Shown piece after piece: positions 1-16,499 of a DNA stretch of 64,000 bases. The notes under the pieces are model-generated. The model was not told where the DNA came from, searched no databases, and worked only from the letters and a program-made list of their open reading frames with translations. The position numbers and the translations under genes were made by a program. Source of the stretch: Latrodectus hesperus (Eukaryota; Arthropoda; Arachnida; Araneae; Theridiidae). The stretch lies in contig CM075851.1 in the NCBI GenBank assembly GCA_037975125.1, forward strand, positions 76,618,563 through 76,682,562. Reading direction: 5' to 3'. Numbering within the stretch: position 1 is the stretch's first letter; each line of letters begins with the position of its first letter.

Positions 1-4284
<4,284 letters not shown>

Positions 4285-4680
4285 TGATCTGGTGATGAGA
4301 AACCACTCTTCGAATTGGAAGATTGCAAGTTCAATTCTAATTACTGATTAATAACGAAGAGAGATTTTCTATTTCTCTTTTCTGCAAGGATGTCCATGAA
4401 GATGAGATGAAGAAAGTTTTTTCTAACTTTTAATTTTGTATTATTTGAATAAATTCATTATCTTGGAGAAGGCCATCTGAAATTTAAAAAAATTTTATTG
4501 TTAAAAAGAAAATGCATTACCGAAGATTTTAGCAATTAGGCTATTCTCAGTACGTTGAAAACCCTTTGATCAAGGCTCAATATCATTAGACCACTAGTGG
4601 TAGAGCCAGATTCTTTAGAGTATAAAAGTCTCAGTTTTGAATCTAATTATTATTGAACAATGAGATAAGGAGGTTCTATG
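4285..4680 (+). repeat. Two possible decayed tRNA-type SINE fragments
   Basis: Two plus-strand stretches resemble the tRNA-like head of a SINE. One (about 4290-4355) has a B-box-like AGTTCAATTCTAA. The other (about 4590-4655) has TGGTAGAGC followed by GTTTTGAATCTAA. Both are far from the consensus and have no visible target duplications, so this is a weak call. Confidence 0.3.
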
Positions 4681-4703
4681 TCTTTTTTTCTGAATTTTCT
4701 TAC

Positions 4704-4862
4704 TTGATGCACGTAAATACATAATCCTTCTTTGATGCACGTAAATACGTAGTCCTTTCTTGATGCAACACGTCAATACATAGTCCTTTCTTGATGCAAC
4801 ATAAATGCATAGTCTTTTCTTGATGCAACATAAATACATAATCCTTTCTTGATGCACATACA
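4704..4862. repeat. Minisatellite, about 30-bp unit, 5.5 copies
   Basis: Five and a half degenerate copies of a 27-31 bp unit, each starting TTGATGCA, running through AATACATA and ending CCTTTC. The copies differ by small indels such as an extra ACA. The minus-strand open frames here simply read through the repeat and are not treated as genes. Confidence 0.85.
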
Positions 4863-4869
4863 GCATAGC

Positions 4870-7800
4870 TGATACAATTGAATAATGCTTTTGGATTAGG
4901 CATAGCTGACAGTCTAACAGCTGTATCGTGAAGTATAGTGTTTATGAAAAGTAGCAATTTGTTCCCATTTAACACCATCTAAATAGTTTACATTCATTTT
5001 AAAAATATTTTTCTACCAATTTTAATGAAATTATTGATATATTCCTGCCAGTTACTGTAGGAATTTAATATATTTGCTACACTTATAAAGTTATTTTGAA
5101 ACACTTTAACCATATACTCGACTTGTAGAACTATTTTCATTTCAAACACATTGTAATAAAAATTCAAAAGTAAACAGACTATTACATACTGAAATAAATC
5201 TAATTTGTTTAAGAAGTTAACCTAATTTTTTGTTATTATTAATTAAATATTATCTTTTAAGCAGTTCTTAGTTTTAAAATCATTTAAGTAACTATATAGA
5301 ATTTAGATCTATCAGTGTTATAAGAAATTATTTGTAGACTGACCCAAAGGATGCTCTTCCAAAAGGCAATTCTTAAAGGAAATAAAGAATAAATAAATTA
5401 ATATTGGTAATGCAAAACTAAATTAAATAATTAAAATATATATTTTGTCCGACTTAATAAACTTCAAAATAATGAAGCGTGCAAAACAGAGCTTATTAAT
5501 CTTCAGAATGTGTGAAATCTGTTGTTTGTTCTTGTTAAAACAACGTAGTTTAGATTATAAATTTATTATTTAAGAGGTAAATTCCACAAGAATGAAGTAA
5601 TAAAGAAAATTCAACTTTCTTTCCTTATAATTTCTAAATGTTCTCATTATTTCAATAAAAAACTATGAGATAAAAACTAGACAAAATTTTATTGTAATTT
5701 TTCCTTTTATTGGTATTTATTATCTACCAAATTATTTTTGTATATTTCGGAAAAACATTCACACGATGAGATAACAAGCATCATTGGCTTACCAATAAAA
5801 ACCTCAAAGTGTTCAATTAAACTAAGTAAAGTTCATTATTGTCAAATTAAAATAATACATTTGTATCTAACTTTGTCAAGACCATAAGATTTTCAATACA
5901 ATATTGAAAATATCTCTTATTAAATGAAGAATCATGCGATACAAAAAGTTTTAAAATGTTTTCAAATATCATGCACCATCAACTATTTTCTTTTTCAGTA
6001 ATTTCATGCTTGCTCGCATTTTAAAAATCAAATTCACAATGCTTGTGATTAAAATTTCATCTGCTTGATGATACCAATATTTGCAATTTTGTAGAGTCAA
6101 ATTTACATGAAATGTATTAAATATTCAGTTATATGATAATTAATATTCCAGAATATGAGCAAACTGTAGATATGAGCAATAGCCTCTAAACTGCATGTGA
6201 AAAAGACAATTGCACAAATTTTATTCTTTAAATTTTATCGAAACGTTATTATTTGTATAGAGACATTGTTTTGCCTCATTTAAAAGAAAATTCTATCAAT
6301 AAGTATAAGAATTTAAAGATGGTCGAATGAGGTTTTTTTAGAATTGTAAATAAACATTCTGCAATATTGCTTGTCCCGTGGTCAATATTCCATCATTATC
6401 ATTCAAACATATTGTACATTATGATCATGCACAATCCTTAAATGACTTCAAGACAAAAGTGTTTTACAGATCATTCATGTCTCCTTGAACTTTCTCACAA
6501 TCATATCACGTGCTGTGAATCACAAAATGGCACCCTTAAAAATAAGGGGACGACGTTTGCACCACTATGAACTTTTCAACAATTCGCACACGTATTTTGG
6601 CTTTAATGAACGTTGTGGCAGAAATAGAAGCACCAACACTAATATAATGATGGACAATATAGGAGCAATAGTGTACTACATCGTTTTTAATACGTACTAT
6701 TTTTAGACTAAACGTACAAAAGTGTAAAGAAAAAATTTGAAACGAAAATTCCAAAATATATAATTGATCATTCAAGGAACTCCGTACTCAGCATAATAGT
6801 ACAAATAATCTACACTGGGTACATCTCTTCAACACATTTTACGTATTTACTTAGTAATGCAGACAGTCTCAATTATAGTTCTGACGTATTTATATCTCAT
6901 CTTTAATTAAAATAATATGGAGCTTTTATTAAACAACTCGTGCTGTTCTGATATTCTTAATATAGAGGAAATTCAAGGATTTTCCCGGTCATGATACTCT
7001 CCAGACTTTTATCTCCCACTGAAATTACCTCATAATGGATTCACAAAATGCGGTCCTAATTTCATTATGATTTTCTGAGATGTGGTATAGATTTGAAGCT
7101 ATATCAAATCAAATTTCCGTACATATCCAATATCAGTTCAATTTGGTATCCAGATTTTAAACCTTTTTGCTGTCAGAATTGACAATTTTGAGAATTTAAT
7201 TTTATACACTGATTACTTTACTATTGTAATATGTCTTCTTTCTGTTACATTGAATATTTAACATAAATGAGATTATGTTATTTGCTTTCACTCGCTAAGA
7301 AGCTATTTAAACATCTGGCAATTTAATAGAATATGTAAATTATATGTAGTTACGTTTCTCAGTTAAGACAACGCTCTTCAGAGTAGACTTTAATTACTTG
7401 CATTGTCCATCTGTTAACAACTAGTTAAAATATTACATTTTTTAATTACATTTATATTACATACATATACAAAATATTACATTTACAAAAATATTACAAA
7501 TTTAAGATACATCATCAATTAACATATATATTAAGATACAGTACATGTATTAATGTATCACATGTTTCTAACTTTTATCAAAGTAACTGATGGTTTGAAT
7601 ACTTGGAAATTAGTAGGTTTGTTTCCATGAGACACATGAATACAACCCATTGTACAATGGTATGTATTCAGATATTTATCATGACAGTTACGAATCGTAT
7701 CATGAAAGATAATCACAGAAATTTTTATTACATTTATGAATAACTATCTAATTACCTATCAAGAAACTTGGAGAAACAGAATCATTTGCATTCACTTTAG

Positions 7801-7885
7801 ATTATTTACACTCTTATGTGTGTACTATAAATTACTTTCATATTACCATGTTTCATTTTCATTTCTAATTTACTTTTGAAACAAG
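4870..7885. other. AT-rich stretch without recognised genes
   Basis: The overlapping opposite-strand open frames of 73 and 79 codons at 6485-6775 show no motif I recognise. The patch at 6540-6640 is less AT-rich than its surroundings and could be old mobile DNA, but nothing identifies it. Confidence 0.5.
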
Positions 7886-7891
7886 ATTTGT

Positions 7892-8674
7892 CTTCTTTTT
7901 GCATACGTATGCTTTCAGAATGGTTTTGAAATGAGTCATCAGGTATACCGCATTAGTGATTACAGTTCTATTTTCTAAGCGAAGTTACTCTGCATTAATC
8001 TTGCAATTAAAGATGCCATAAGCAAGCCTTTTCAAAAATTTTTAATTTGCAGTGACTCGATGTCATCCCTACTGGCTCTACAAGATGCAACTAGTTTTGA
8101 AAAACTTATTGTAGAAGCCCAGACTTCAATTAATATGTGTGATATCAAAAATATTTCCTTCACTTTCTCCCATGTCAAGGGTCATAGTGGTGTGTATGGA
8201 AATGAAAGAGCGGATTTTCTGGCCAAATCTTCTCTTTCACTTCCAAATAAACTCAATACCAGCTTACCCAAGTCTTTTTTCCAAACCACTACCAAAAAGA
8301 AGATTATCACAGAATGGAACTCAGGTATCGTTTCCTCTCCTAATTGTAAGTGGACAAAATGTTTTTTCCCTTCAGTTCCCTGCAGAATTAAGAACTACTG
8401 GTTTTACACTGACTTTAAAATTACGCAATTCCTCGCTGGGTATAGGAAATTCAATAGTTACCTACACCGTTTCCACATTAAAAACAGTGAGGTGTGCATG
8501 TGCAACTCTGGGTGTGACAACCCTTCTCATATTCTTCTTGAATGCCCATCTGTTTCAGAAGAAAGAAACGAGCTTTGTAAAGACTTAAATAACAGGTGGC
8601 CCCCGATTATGGTGGACCTAGATAAAAAAGAGAATTTTGAATTTTTTATAAAATTTATCCATGCTGTTATCTAA
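7892..8674 (+). pseudogene. LINE ORF2 C-terminus: RNase H domain and zinc-binding tail
   Basis: The longest clean part is 204 codons from 8060, but the same frame continues upstream past a TAA at 7976-7978 and still reads like RNase H (YRISDYSSIF before the stop). The catalytic Asp is kept in CSDSMSS, and VKGHSGVYGNERAD supplies the later His/Asp region. The usual catalytic Glu of the AELxAI motif is Lys (AKLLCI), so the enzyme would be dead even without the stop. The C-terminus has a Cys/His cluster (CMCNSGCDNPSHILLEC) typical of jockey/R1-type ORF2 proteins. The clade assignment is inferred from motif style. Confidence 0.8.
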
Positions 8675-8850
8675 TTCCTTTTTCATTTTTATATCTCTTT
8701 TTTTCTCTCTACCTTCTTTTATTATTATTATTTTTTCATCTCATGATTTGTTTGGATTTGTTTTGTAGTACATTTGTTGTACCTTCGGGCCCTGTGTGGC
8801 ATTCCTTGGTGCACAGGGAGATATTTTTGTTTTCCCAAATAAAAAAAAAA
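7892..8850 (+). mobile_element. LINE (non-LTR retrotransposon) 3' end, 5'-truncated
   Basis: The 3' end of a non-LTR retrotransposon. It contains the RNase H domain and zinc-binding tail of ORF2, then an untranslated tail ending in A-rich sequence (AAATAAAAAAAAAA, ending near 8850). The tail holds an imperfect inverted pair, GGGCCCTGTGTGGC and TGGTGCACAGGGAG. The reverse transcriptase and all 5' sequence are missing, as expected from 5' truncation during target-primed insertion. I could not delimit a target site duplication. Confidence 0.8.
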
Positions 8851-9040
8851 TACACATAAATATTGCTGAGAAATATCGATGTCATCAAAATATTAATAAA
8901 ACTTATGAGTTAATTATTTTATCAGTTGTTTTGTGGTGACTATTGGAAAACATTATTATTTTTAATTGATAATTAACTGATAATATAACTGAAGATTTAA
9001 TTTCTGTAATGAAAAATAATTTTGTTGATGTTTGCTTTGT

Positions 9041-9144
9041 AAAAATGGCATCACTTGGATTTAAAATAGAATGAACCATTCTATTTTAAATCCAAATAAT
9101 TTCAGTTCCAACCAAGTAAACGGAAATTAATTCTAAATGAATAT
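9041..9144. repeat. Direct repeat R, copy 1, with 19-bp palindrome
   Basis: About 104 bp, nearly identical to 9382-9486. It contains a perfect inverted repeat at 9055-9095: arm TTGGATTTAAAATAGAATG, loop AAC, then its exact complement. The two copies of R enclose the repeat at 9149-9370. Confidence 0.85.
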
Positions 9145-9148
9145 CCAC

Positions 9149-9370
9149 TTTAATATCAAATATATCTTTTTTAAAAAAAAATGCTAAAAATAGTAAGAAA
9201 TTATGAGGAAGAAATTATTCGTTGTAATAAAGAAATATTGACAGCGTCTGTATAATAAATTAGGAATCGTTTGAAAATAATTTAATAATATATAAATAAG
9301 CCCTTTCTTTGCATGCAATCAATGTATTCGTTGATATAATCAATAAGTAGGCGAAACTTAATAAATCAAG
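9149..9370. repeat. Dispersed repeat, copy A
   Basis: About 220 bp, closely matching 13583-13800 in the same orientation over its whole length (shared stretches include GAAATATTGACAGCGTCT and CAATGTATTCGTTGATATAA). No coding capacity. The family is not recognised, so it is a non-autonomous mobile element by inference. Confidence 0.85.
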
Positions 9371-9381
9371 TTGATAAATTA

Positions 9382-9486
9382 GAAAAATGGAATTACTTGG
9401 ATTTAAAATAGAATGAATCATTCTATTTTAAATCAAAATAATTCCAGTTCCAACCAAGTAAACGGAAACTAATTTCAAATGAATAT
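9382..9486. repeat. Direct repeat R, copy 2, with palindrome
   Basis: Second copy of the unit at 9041-9144, carrying the same hairpin core with a few substitutions (loop ATC instead of ACC; AAATCAAA instead of AAATCCAAA). Shares the downstream stretch AGTTCCAACCAAGTAAACGG with copy 1. Confidence 0.85.
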
Positions 9487-9489
9487 TTC

Positions 9490-10515
9490 TATCCATGTAA
9501 GGAAATTTATAAAAAGAATTCTACTAATGATGCAGATAAAAACTCATTCGAATATTACTGAAAAACTTTCAAGAAATTATTGATTTGTTTACTCAATACG
9601 TGATATACACTATTGTATACAATACAAAGACTATTTTGCTTAATTTTTTACTGCATAGTATAGTAAATACTACTTCTGCTTCTTGTATGAACTTCCTGAA
9701 CAGATTTTACTTTCACACTCTGTTTGAATACAAACCTATTCTCCGAGCTAAAACCTTTCTAAAGATAATGACCATCTATCATTTCACTACTAAATGGACC
9801 GCGAAATGTAACTTTTGTTACTTTTGTTAGTATATTAACTCACAAATCTGTAAGTACATTTGAAAATGGTGACAATGTTGAGGATTTTAGTTTTCGTTAT
9901 AAAAAGAAAAATGGAAAATATTTTTCTTTGATTTCTCTTTAAAAAAGGAGTAAGATATTTATAATAAAAAGAGATTTCCATTTCTCTTTTTAAAACAAAT
10001 AAGATATTAAAAAGGCAAATGGAAAGAGTACATGACAGTTTTTGATTGAACTTTAAAACCATAACCATGTTTTCTTAATATAAAATTTAGAATGATAATG
10101 TGATATTGTACCCGTTACCTTCGATTGTATTATTTTAAATTGAAAAAAATGTTTAGTATATTTACTTTCGCCAATATATTTAAAAAATTTGCTACTAAAA
10201 TTTTATATTTGATGTATTTATTGTTTTCTTAAATAGCAAGATAATGAAACATAAATTTAACAGTGAATTACAAATGGATTATTAAAATTATTTGGCATCA
10301 TTTTTAAAAAAATTAGCGAGGTAATATTAGTTTTACATAATTTATTCGAAAATAACTATAATCATTATTATTATTCTTGTATATTTATTGCTATAATCTT
10401 TACTATAAAGAATAGAAACTGCAAGAAAACAAAATAAATCTCTAAATAAGAATTTTTTTCTAAATATTGCAAAAGTTTATTAAAATTATACAGATAGAAA
10501 GTAAGATAAAGTTGG
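9490..10515. other. AT-rich stretch without recognised genes
   Basis: Contains only short open frames of about 80 codons with no recognisable motifs. Nothing else seen. Confidence 0.5.
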
Positions 10516-10520
10516 AGATA

Positions 10521-10600
10521 CAAAGTATATAAATATAATGTTTATGTATGAAAAGTATATAAATATAATGTTTATGTATGAAAAGTATATAAATATTATG
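10521..10600. repeat. 30-bp tandem repeat, about 2.7 copies
   Basis: The unit AAAGTATATAAATATAATG followed by TTTATGTATGA is repeated almost perfectly two and two-thirds times. Confidence 0.9.
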
Positions 10601-10742
10601 TTACTTGTGTGTCTAGTGTTCATGTTATAAAATTAATTTTTTGAGATATGGATTCCTCTCGTGCGAGTAAAATCTTCAAATGTATCTCAACACATACAAG
10701 TACTATACTTTCTATTAAATAACAGCAGCAGTGTAGAAGACG

Positions 10743-10910
<168 letters not shown>

Positions 10911-11059
10911 GCCTACCAGAAAATTCTGTCCGTTGATGGATGACGATGTTGTTAAAACCATATATAACATCTGAGATCGCAGAAAGCTTAATTCAGCTCA
11001 ACAAACTATTTAGGACCATATTCTGATAATAGGATTTGTGTGGAAGTATTCAAAATGGC

Positions 11060-11690
11060 TACCATATTAATTAATTAATTACGACAGCAGGATTTTGATG
11101 ATCGAGTCATTATATGTTCCTTGCTTATAGAATTGAGCTCTTTTTGAACCGGATGATCACTGGAAATGAAAAGTCGATTTTCTACTAAAAACTTAAGGAA
11201 AAGGTTATATTGTTCTGAAAACCTAGCCCTTCCCACTCTAAAACAAATTTGATTCTGAATTAGAGAATGTTGTGTATATGGTGAGAAATTTGATGACCAA
11301 TACTTTATGAGTATTAAAGATTGAACGAAAGACTCAATTCGGAAAAGTATTGTCAGCAACTGGATAATTTAAAGGGAGCAGTCTAAGAAAAGAGGCAGTC
11401 GATGTTCCAAGAAAGTGGCCATGAAAAGTGCTTTTCAAAAAATGGTGCAACTAGGCTAAGAAATTCTGTTCCATACACAATCTTCTCGGACTTATCACCT
11501 TCCAACTATCATTTGTTTTTGCCCTCACAGAGGTCTTGAAAGGCAAAATTTCACAAAGGAAGAATATATCAATCAAGCACTGTCTCCATTTTTCACATGA
11601 GAAAAAGAAACATTTTCAAAAATGGGGTATATAAATTGCCCTCTAGCTGGTAAGAAGTCATTTATAATAATGGCAATTATATAATTTTAT
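11060..11690 (+). pseudogene. mariner-type transposase pseudogene
   Basis: Frame-hopping translation on the plus strand recovers the C-terminal half of a mariner transposase in order: an ITGNEKSIFY-like block (first catalytic region, normally TGDE), PSPSHSKTNL, MLCIW, CQQLDNLK, SPSNYHLFLPSQR (the SPDLAPSDYHLF block with changes), NFTKEEYINQALSPFF and a terminal KNG-YKLPSSW block. Stops and frameshifts occur in nearly every block, the first catalytic Asp is Asn, and the middle region with the second Asp is scrambled. Terminal inverted repeats were not found. This is old, inactive DNA. Confidence 0.75.
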
Positions 11691-11949
11691 AAAGTTTATT
11701 GACGTTACGAAAAATTTATATTTTGTTATTTTCCAAATATAATGTATACGTAATTTTTTTCAAGTTACTTTGGTGTTTTAAAATACAATAGATAAAACAC
11801 AATGTGTTGTTATTAAATATTATAGATTATATCATCTTATTATTCTCCATCTTCCAAAATGTTTCTTAAAGTCAATGAAAAAAAACACGTACAATTTGCT
11901 TTATTATATATATCCTTTATTATCACACTATTTATATAATTATATTTAG

Positions 11950-11985
11950 AAGGAAATAGTATAATATGTATTATACTATTTCCTT
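11950..11985. repeat. Perfect 16-bp palindrome
   Basis: Arms AAGGAAATAGTATAAT and its exact complement, separated by ATGT. Just downstream the motif AGTATAATATGTATTAT recurs twice more as tandem copies (to about 12020). Confidence 0.9.
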
Positions 11986-11989
11986 AGTA

Positions 11990-13580
11990 TAATATGTATT
12001 ATTCAGTATAATGTGTATTATTTTTATTCTGATTATTACTCTATAATTTTATGTTTATCACAACCTAACCAAAACGCATTACATAGAATATACTCATTTC
12101 TTTAAAAAAATAAACCCCTTTTTGTAAGGATACTCAACAACCTGACAAAGTCGAGTAAAATTAAGTCCTATTTTTCCAAGAAAATTAAGGCCTTCTTCCC
12201 TTTAAACCATAAATTTCATTTGAAAGTAGCCCTACACATAAAATACAACCATAAAGTGACCAAACTCTTAACTATATGAAATATAAGAAGGAAGCATAGA
12301 GAGAGAGAGGAATTTGGTATACTAGGATTCATAACATTTTAATTCTTAGTTACATAACAGAATTTTCATTTTTTATAAAGTTAATGTTAAATTTCTTTGT
12401 GTAAATTATAAATTGAGGGTCAAAATATTGCTTATAAAAGCTTCTAAATAAAAATGCATCAAGCAATAATTATGCCTAAAAAAGTAACTTATTAATTTAA
12501 TATCAATCAATTTCAAGTAACAAAATTAAGATTTGTTTGATAATAAAAATAAAATAATAAAATCAAAATGTGAATTGCTTATTATTGATATAGGTTAATC
12601 AAGATTATATATAAATTATTCACATTCTTTTTATTTATGACATAATTGTGTTAAGAGTTTAGATATATTCCTTGTTCTTTAAATAATAAATTTTAAATAT
12701 AAAAAATAATGATTCCAATTTAATGTTTAAACCGCGTACTCTATTATGGGTTCAAAACGTACACAATAACAGTAAACGTTACAGAAAAAACTAAAATTAA
12801 ATTATTAACTATATTATCTTGTTAATTTTATTTCGATGAAATTTTTCAATTAACTAAATTATGTGACAATTTCTTTCTTTCAATTAAATATAATACATCG
12901 AATAATCTATAATATTTCTCATTTGTTCTTATCTTAGAAAAAGGAAAATAGAAATGTCAGTTTTTTAATTGATTTGTTTCTCCAATGAGAATGCTTATTC
13001 ATCTATGAAATAACTTCCGGTATGTCATACGGTAATCTTTTAAAAATTTTGAAAGGTTCCTTTAAGAAATTCATTGATTTCTGTCACTTCTTTTTTCTTA
13101 TAAATATCAGCATATCAGGCGTAAATATTTGTATTTACGAAAAATTCATATTAAAAAAAATAATGGATATTATTTTACATAAAGTGACTATAAATGTAAT
13201 GAACAACTGTAAATAAGTAATATTGACAGTTATTTTATAACATATATACAATCCAATTCCTTTTTCATTTCCTGAAGAAGTCTATCAACCTCTTGAGCAA
13301 ATCATTAGTTAAGTCCATAAGTGTAAATTTGATACGTTTGAGCAATTAGTCATCTACATAAAGTGGAATCTAAAAATTATTCATACACCTAAAATTCCGC
13401 TTAAATTTCCTTTTATTTGTTACTTATCTTTATTCTTTAATCTTACTTTTTTAAAAATTAATTAGTGTAAATATTTCATATTAAAGTCACTTTTAGAACT
13501 GCTAAACTGATATAATAGTGGTAAAAAAGATATTAATTTTTGTAATAATTAAATAGAAGATAATGTATTTAAAGAGACTC
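11990..13580. other. AT-rich stretch without recognised genes
   Basis: A (GA)n run at about 12298-12311 is the only clear structure. The 64-codon open frame at 13022-13216 has no recognisable features. Confidence 0.5.
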
Positions 13581-13582
13581 CC

Positions 13583-13800
13583 CTTTGATATCAAATGTAT
13601 ATTTTAAAAAAAAATGCTGAAAAAAATAAGAAATTATGTGGAAATAATTCGTTGTAATAAAGAAATATTGACAGCGTCTATATAACAAATTAGGAATCGT
13701 TTGAAAATAATTTAAAATATATATATATAAGCCCTTTTTTGCATTCAATCAATGTATTCGTTGATATAATCAATAAGTTAACGAAACTTAATAAATCAAG
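13583..13800. repeat. Dispersed repeat, copy B
   Basis: Second copy of the repeat at 9149-9370, in direct orientation. Small indels lie in the A-run and the TA run, and both ends stop at the same place (AATAAATCAAG). Unlike copy A, it is not flanked by the R direct repeats. Confidence 0.85.
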
Positions 13801-16215
13801 TAAATACCATTTCTGCAATCAAAGACTTCCATTTTCAGAAATTAGCATAAAATATTGTTTATTTTGACACATTTTTTTAACACTTTTAACATATTTTATC
13901 CATATTTATTGCTATAAAAAGAAAATGAATTATTTTTCAATCTTACATTTATAAACGTAAGTATATATTAATAATATAAATTTACTATCACTTTTAAAAA
14001 TTCACAGAAAAAGGAAAGAGTATGGTAAAGAAATCGAACACACGTTAAGCTTTTTAAGAATAATATACAAATTACATACATTAAAAATATTGTGAATTAC
14101 ACGAAATTAATAGTATCAATATTATAAACTCTTATAATAGTGCTGCCATCTATTATGCATTTTATTAAGCAAAACTTATTTTTAACTTGCCCATTTTAAA
14201 TATTTTTCACAAAAAAGTAAATTTTTCGAAAACATTTTCTGACTTCTTAATGATGTTAGTTGAAACTTTTTAGAAAAACGCAATTTTTAATAATCAGCAA
14301 TTATTAATATATTTTTAAAGAAATTCCTTAGGTAAGCAATGCTCAGCAAGCAATGCCCAATTTTAAATTATTTTCTGTTAAATTAAATCTAAAAAAAAAA
14401 GAAATACTTGTTTCATGTTTATGTATTTTGATTTCAATTGGTATATTGCTCTGAATCTGAGAAATTTAATAATATCTGTCACTTTTAATTTTATTAATGT
14501 AATCATAATTTTAATAATTATAGAAAATTCTTTCATCTTTAAACTTTTAATTTCGAAAATTTTTATAATAATACTGAATTATAATTTATGCACATGTTGT
14601 CAACATATTTTTCATTAGCAAGTATATGTTTAATATGCACTTGTGAGAAATGTTAATGACGCGATTAATTCCACAAATAAAATTTTTCATTAAAAATTCT
14701 ATATAAAAAAACACGTTTTCAAACAAGATCATTTGTTTTTCAACAAAGTGTGCTTTTTTTAAGGAATAATGAATCATAATTTAAAACAAAATATCATATT
14801 TTGAACTCCACGTTATAATTTAAAATACATCGATGCAAATTATTCCACAACAAATCCTAAAATAAATAAATAAAAAAATATGGATTTTTAGTTACATTCA
14901 ATTGTAAGAATATATTAAGAATTAAATTATTACAATAAAAATTATGTAAATTTTTCAAAGATATCAGTTTTAAGTTTCTAAAGTTTTTCTGTAACAATCA
15001 GAATCGTAAAACATTATTTTAATAACAAAAAATTTATTTCATTATTTTTATCCAGATATTTAAATGTTTCTGCTCTTACTGTAACAAATGCACTCAGTTT
15101 TCAAGAATTCTTCATTTCTTTCCTTACATTAAGCATTAAAAATCATTCAAACTTCACTTCGGGTAGTAAAGATTATAATTTTTAGCTGTCGTCAATAAGA
15201 TCTAAATAATTCCATCTTTATTAACGCTTTTCATTTCACATTCTGTGATTTAACTCTCTCTCGACATATTACACAATGTGTGAACTAAAACTTTTGTTTA
15301 TATTTTAATTTCAAGACATATTATTTTAATTATTTTCTTCACAGTTGATTCGATGGCATTAAGTAATTTATTTTGTGTATCAACTTTAAATAAAATAACT
15401 TATTCATTACTGTACAAACGTCTTTTGAGATTCTTCTTTACCCTTTACAACAACGGGCGCACATTTTGGAATGTTTGTAACAGTAATTACCCTATTCTTA
15501 TATTCATCTTATACATATTCTTATATTTAAGAATAAAAGATCAGTAATTTCTTCTATGTTAATTATATTGTTTATTTTAGATGTCGAAGCTTTAAAAGAA
15601 GCAATTTGGAATAATAATATTTCCCTGCAGTAAATGCTTTTATAAGCTTACTTTTGAATACTATTTTATATCAGAAAACATTTAAATTTATTGCAAATGA
15701 TCTTATCATTCTACTATTGTAATCAGCGGTAAAAGCATTTTTTTTATTTCTTACTGTTACCCTAATCTTTTAAGTGAATACTCTTGTCGAAATGTGAAAA
15801 TACAAAATTTTTAAATCTTATTGATAGTTATTTTATATTATGTAAACAAACAAGACAGGGAATTGGAAAACAATTAAATAAAACTTATGTAATACACTTA
15901 TTTTTTGTAAAAAATAATACAAATTCTGAATTCAAAAATATTATTCATTATTAGTATAAATACATAATAAAAATTAAATAAGTAAATGTAAGTTTATTCC
16001 GGTAATAAATGGTTTTAACTCCGTAAAGAAAAAAGATGCGCTACTCTATGAAATTTCTTCTTGTTATACTTATAAGTAAACCGAAAATTCTGTCAACTAT
16101 TACATCAACAGAAAATCAAAAGATATTAAAAACAAAATGTGCTCAACAATCTTTTTATCCTAAAAATGGACATGGTGTGTAAATATATAAAAAAAAATTT
16201 TGTTTTGAAAAAATC
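13801..16215. other. AT-rich stretch without recognised genes
   Basis: No coding, RNA or repeat structure recognised beyond low-complexity A/T runs. Confidence 0.5.
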
Positions 16216-16219
16216 GAAT

Positions 16220-16225
16220 TTTATT
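16220..16225 (-). promoter_or_regulatory. Poly(A) signal for the duplicated terminal exon
   Basis: AATAAA on the minus strand, about 165 nt beyond the stop codon of the exon at 16388-16483. The distance suits a short 3' untranslated region. In such AT-rich DNA the hexamer also occurs by chance. Confidence 0.45.
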
Positions 16226-16387
16226 TAAATTATGTAAATAAAACTACAGCACATATCACAGTTGTAAAGTGCTTAAATAATGAAATCAAAATTAATCAAT
16301 AATATTTTCAGAAAGTACACAATGCAATCAAATCATTTAAGGTTGATTTAAGTGCATTTTTAAAAGTGAAGCAGAGAAGAAAATTAT

Positions 16388-16483
16388 TCATTCCAGAAGT
16401 GGAGAATCACAACGTTTTTCCCACTGAACGATGATTTCTTTCGATTGAGAAAGGCCTTGCCCTATGTTATAGTCTAAAGGAAC
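16388..16483 (-). CDS. Second copy of the P450 terminal coding exon
   Basis: A 96-nt frame preceded by the acceptor TTTCTAG, opening in phase 0 and ending in TGA. It encodes 31 residues (VPLDYNIGQGLSQSKEI... ending RCDSPLLE) that align without a gap to the P450 terminal exon at 23758-23853 ([17 protein letters not shown]... ending REDSPLLE). Length, acceptor, phase and stop position are all kept. I found no other P450 exon between 16.5 and 23.7 kb. It could therefore be a mutually exclusive alternative last exon of the same gene, or the 3' remnant of a tandem paralogue whose other exons are lost. The absence of stops or indels argues for recent or continuing constraint. Confidence 0.8.
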   Translation of the reverse strand, partial: VPLDYNIGQGLSQSKEIIVQWEKRCDSPLLE

Positions 16484-16499
16484 CTAGAAATATTGTAAG

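Noticed and set aside
4704..4862. CRISPR-like spaced repeats
   Set aside because: Units are contiguous and degenerate with no distinct spacers; this is a minisatellite in animal DNA.
4615..4978. Two minus-strand open frames of 83 and 92 codons rich in Cys and His
   Set aside because: They read through the 30-bp tandem repeat; the peptide repeats follow the DNA repeat in different frames.
6485..6775. Overlapping opposite-strand frames of 73 and 79 codons
   Set aside because: No motif, no splice or promoter context; length is within chance for this composition.
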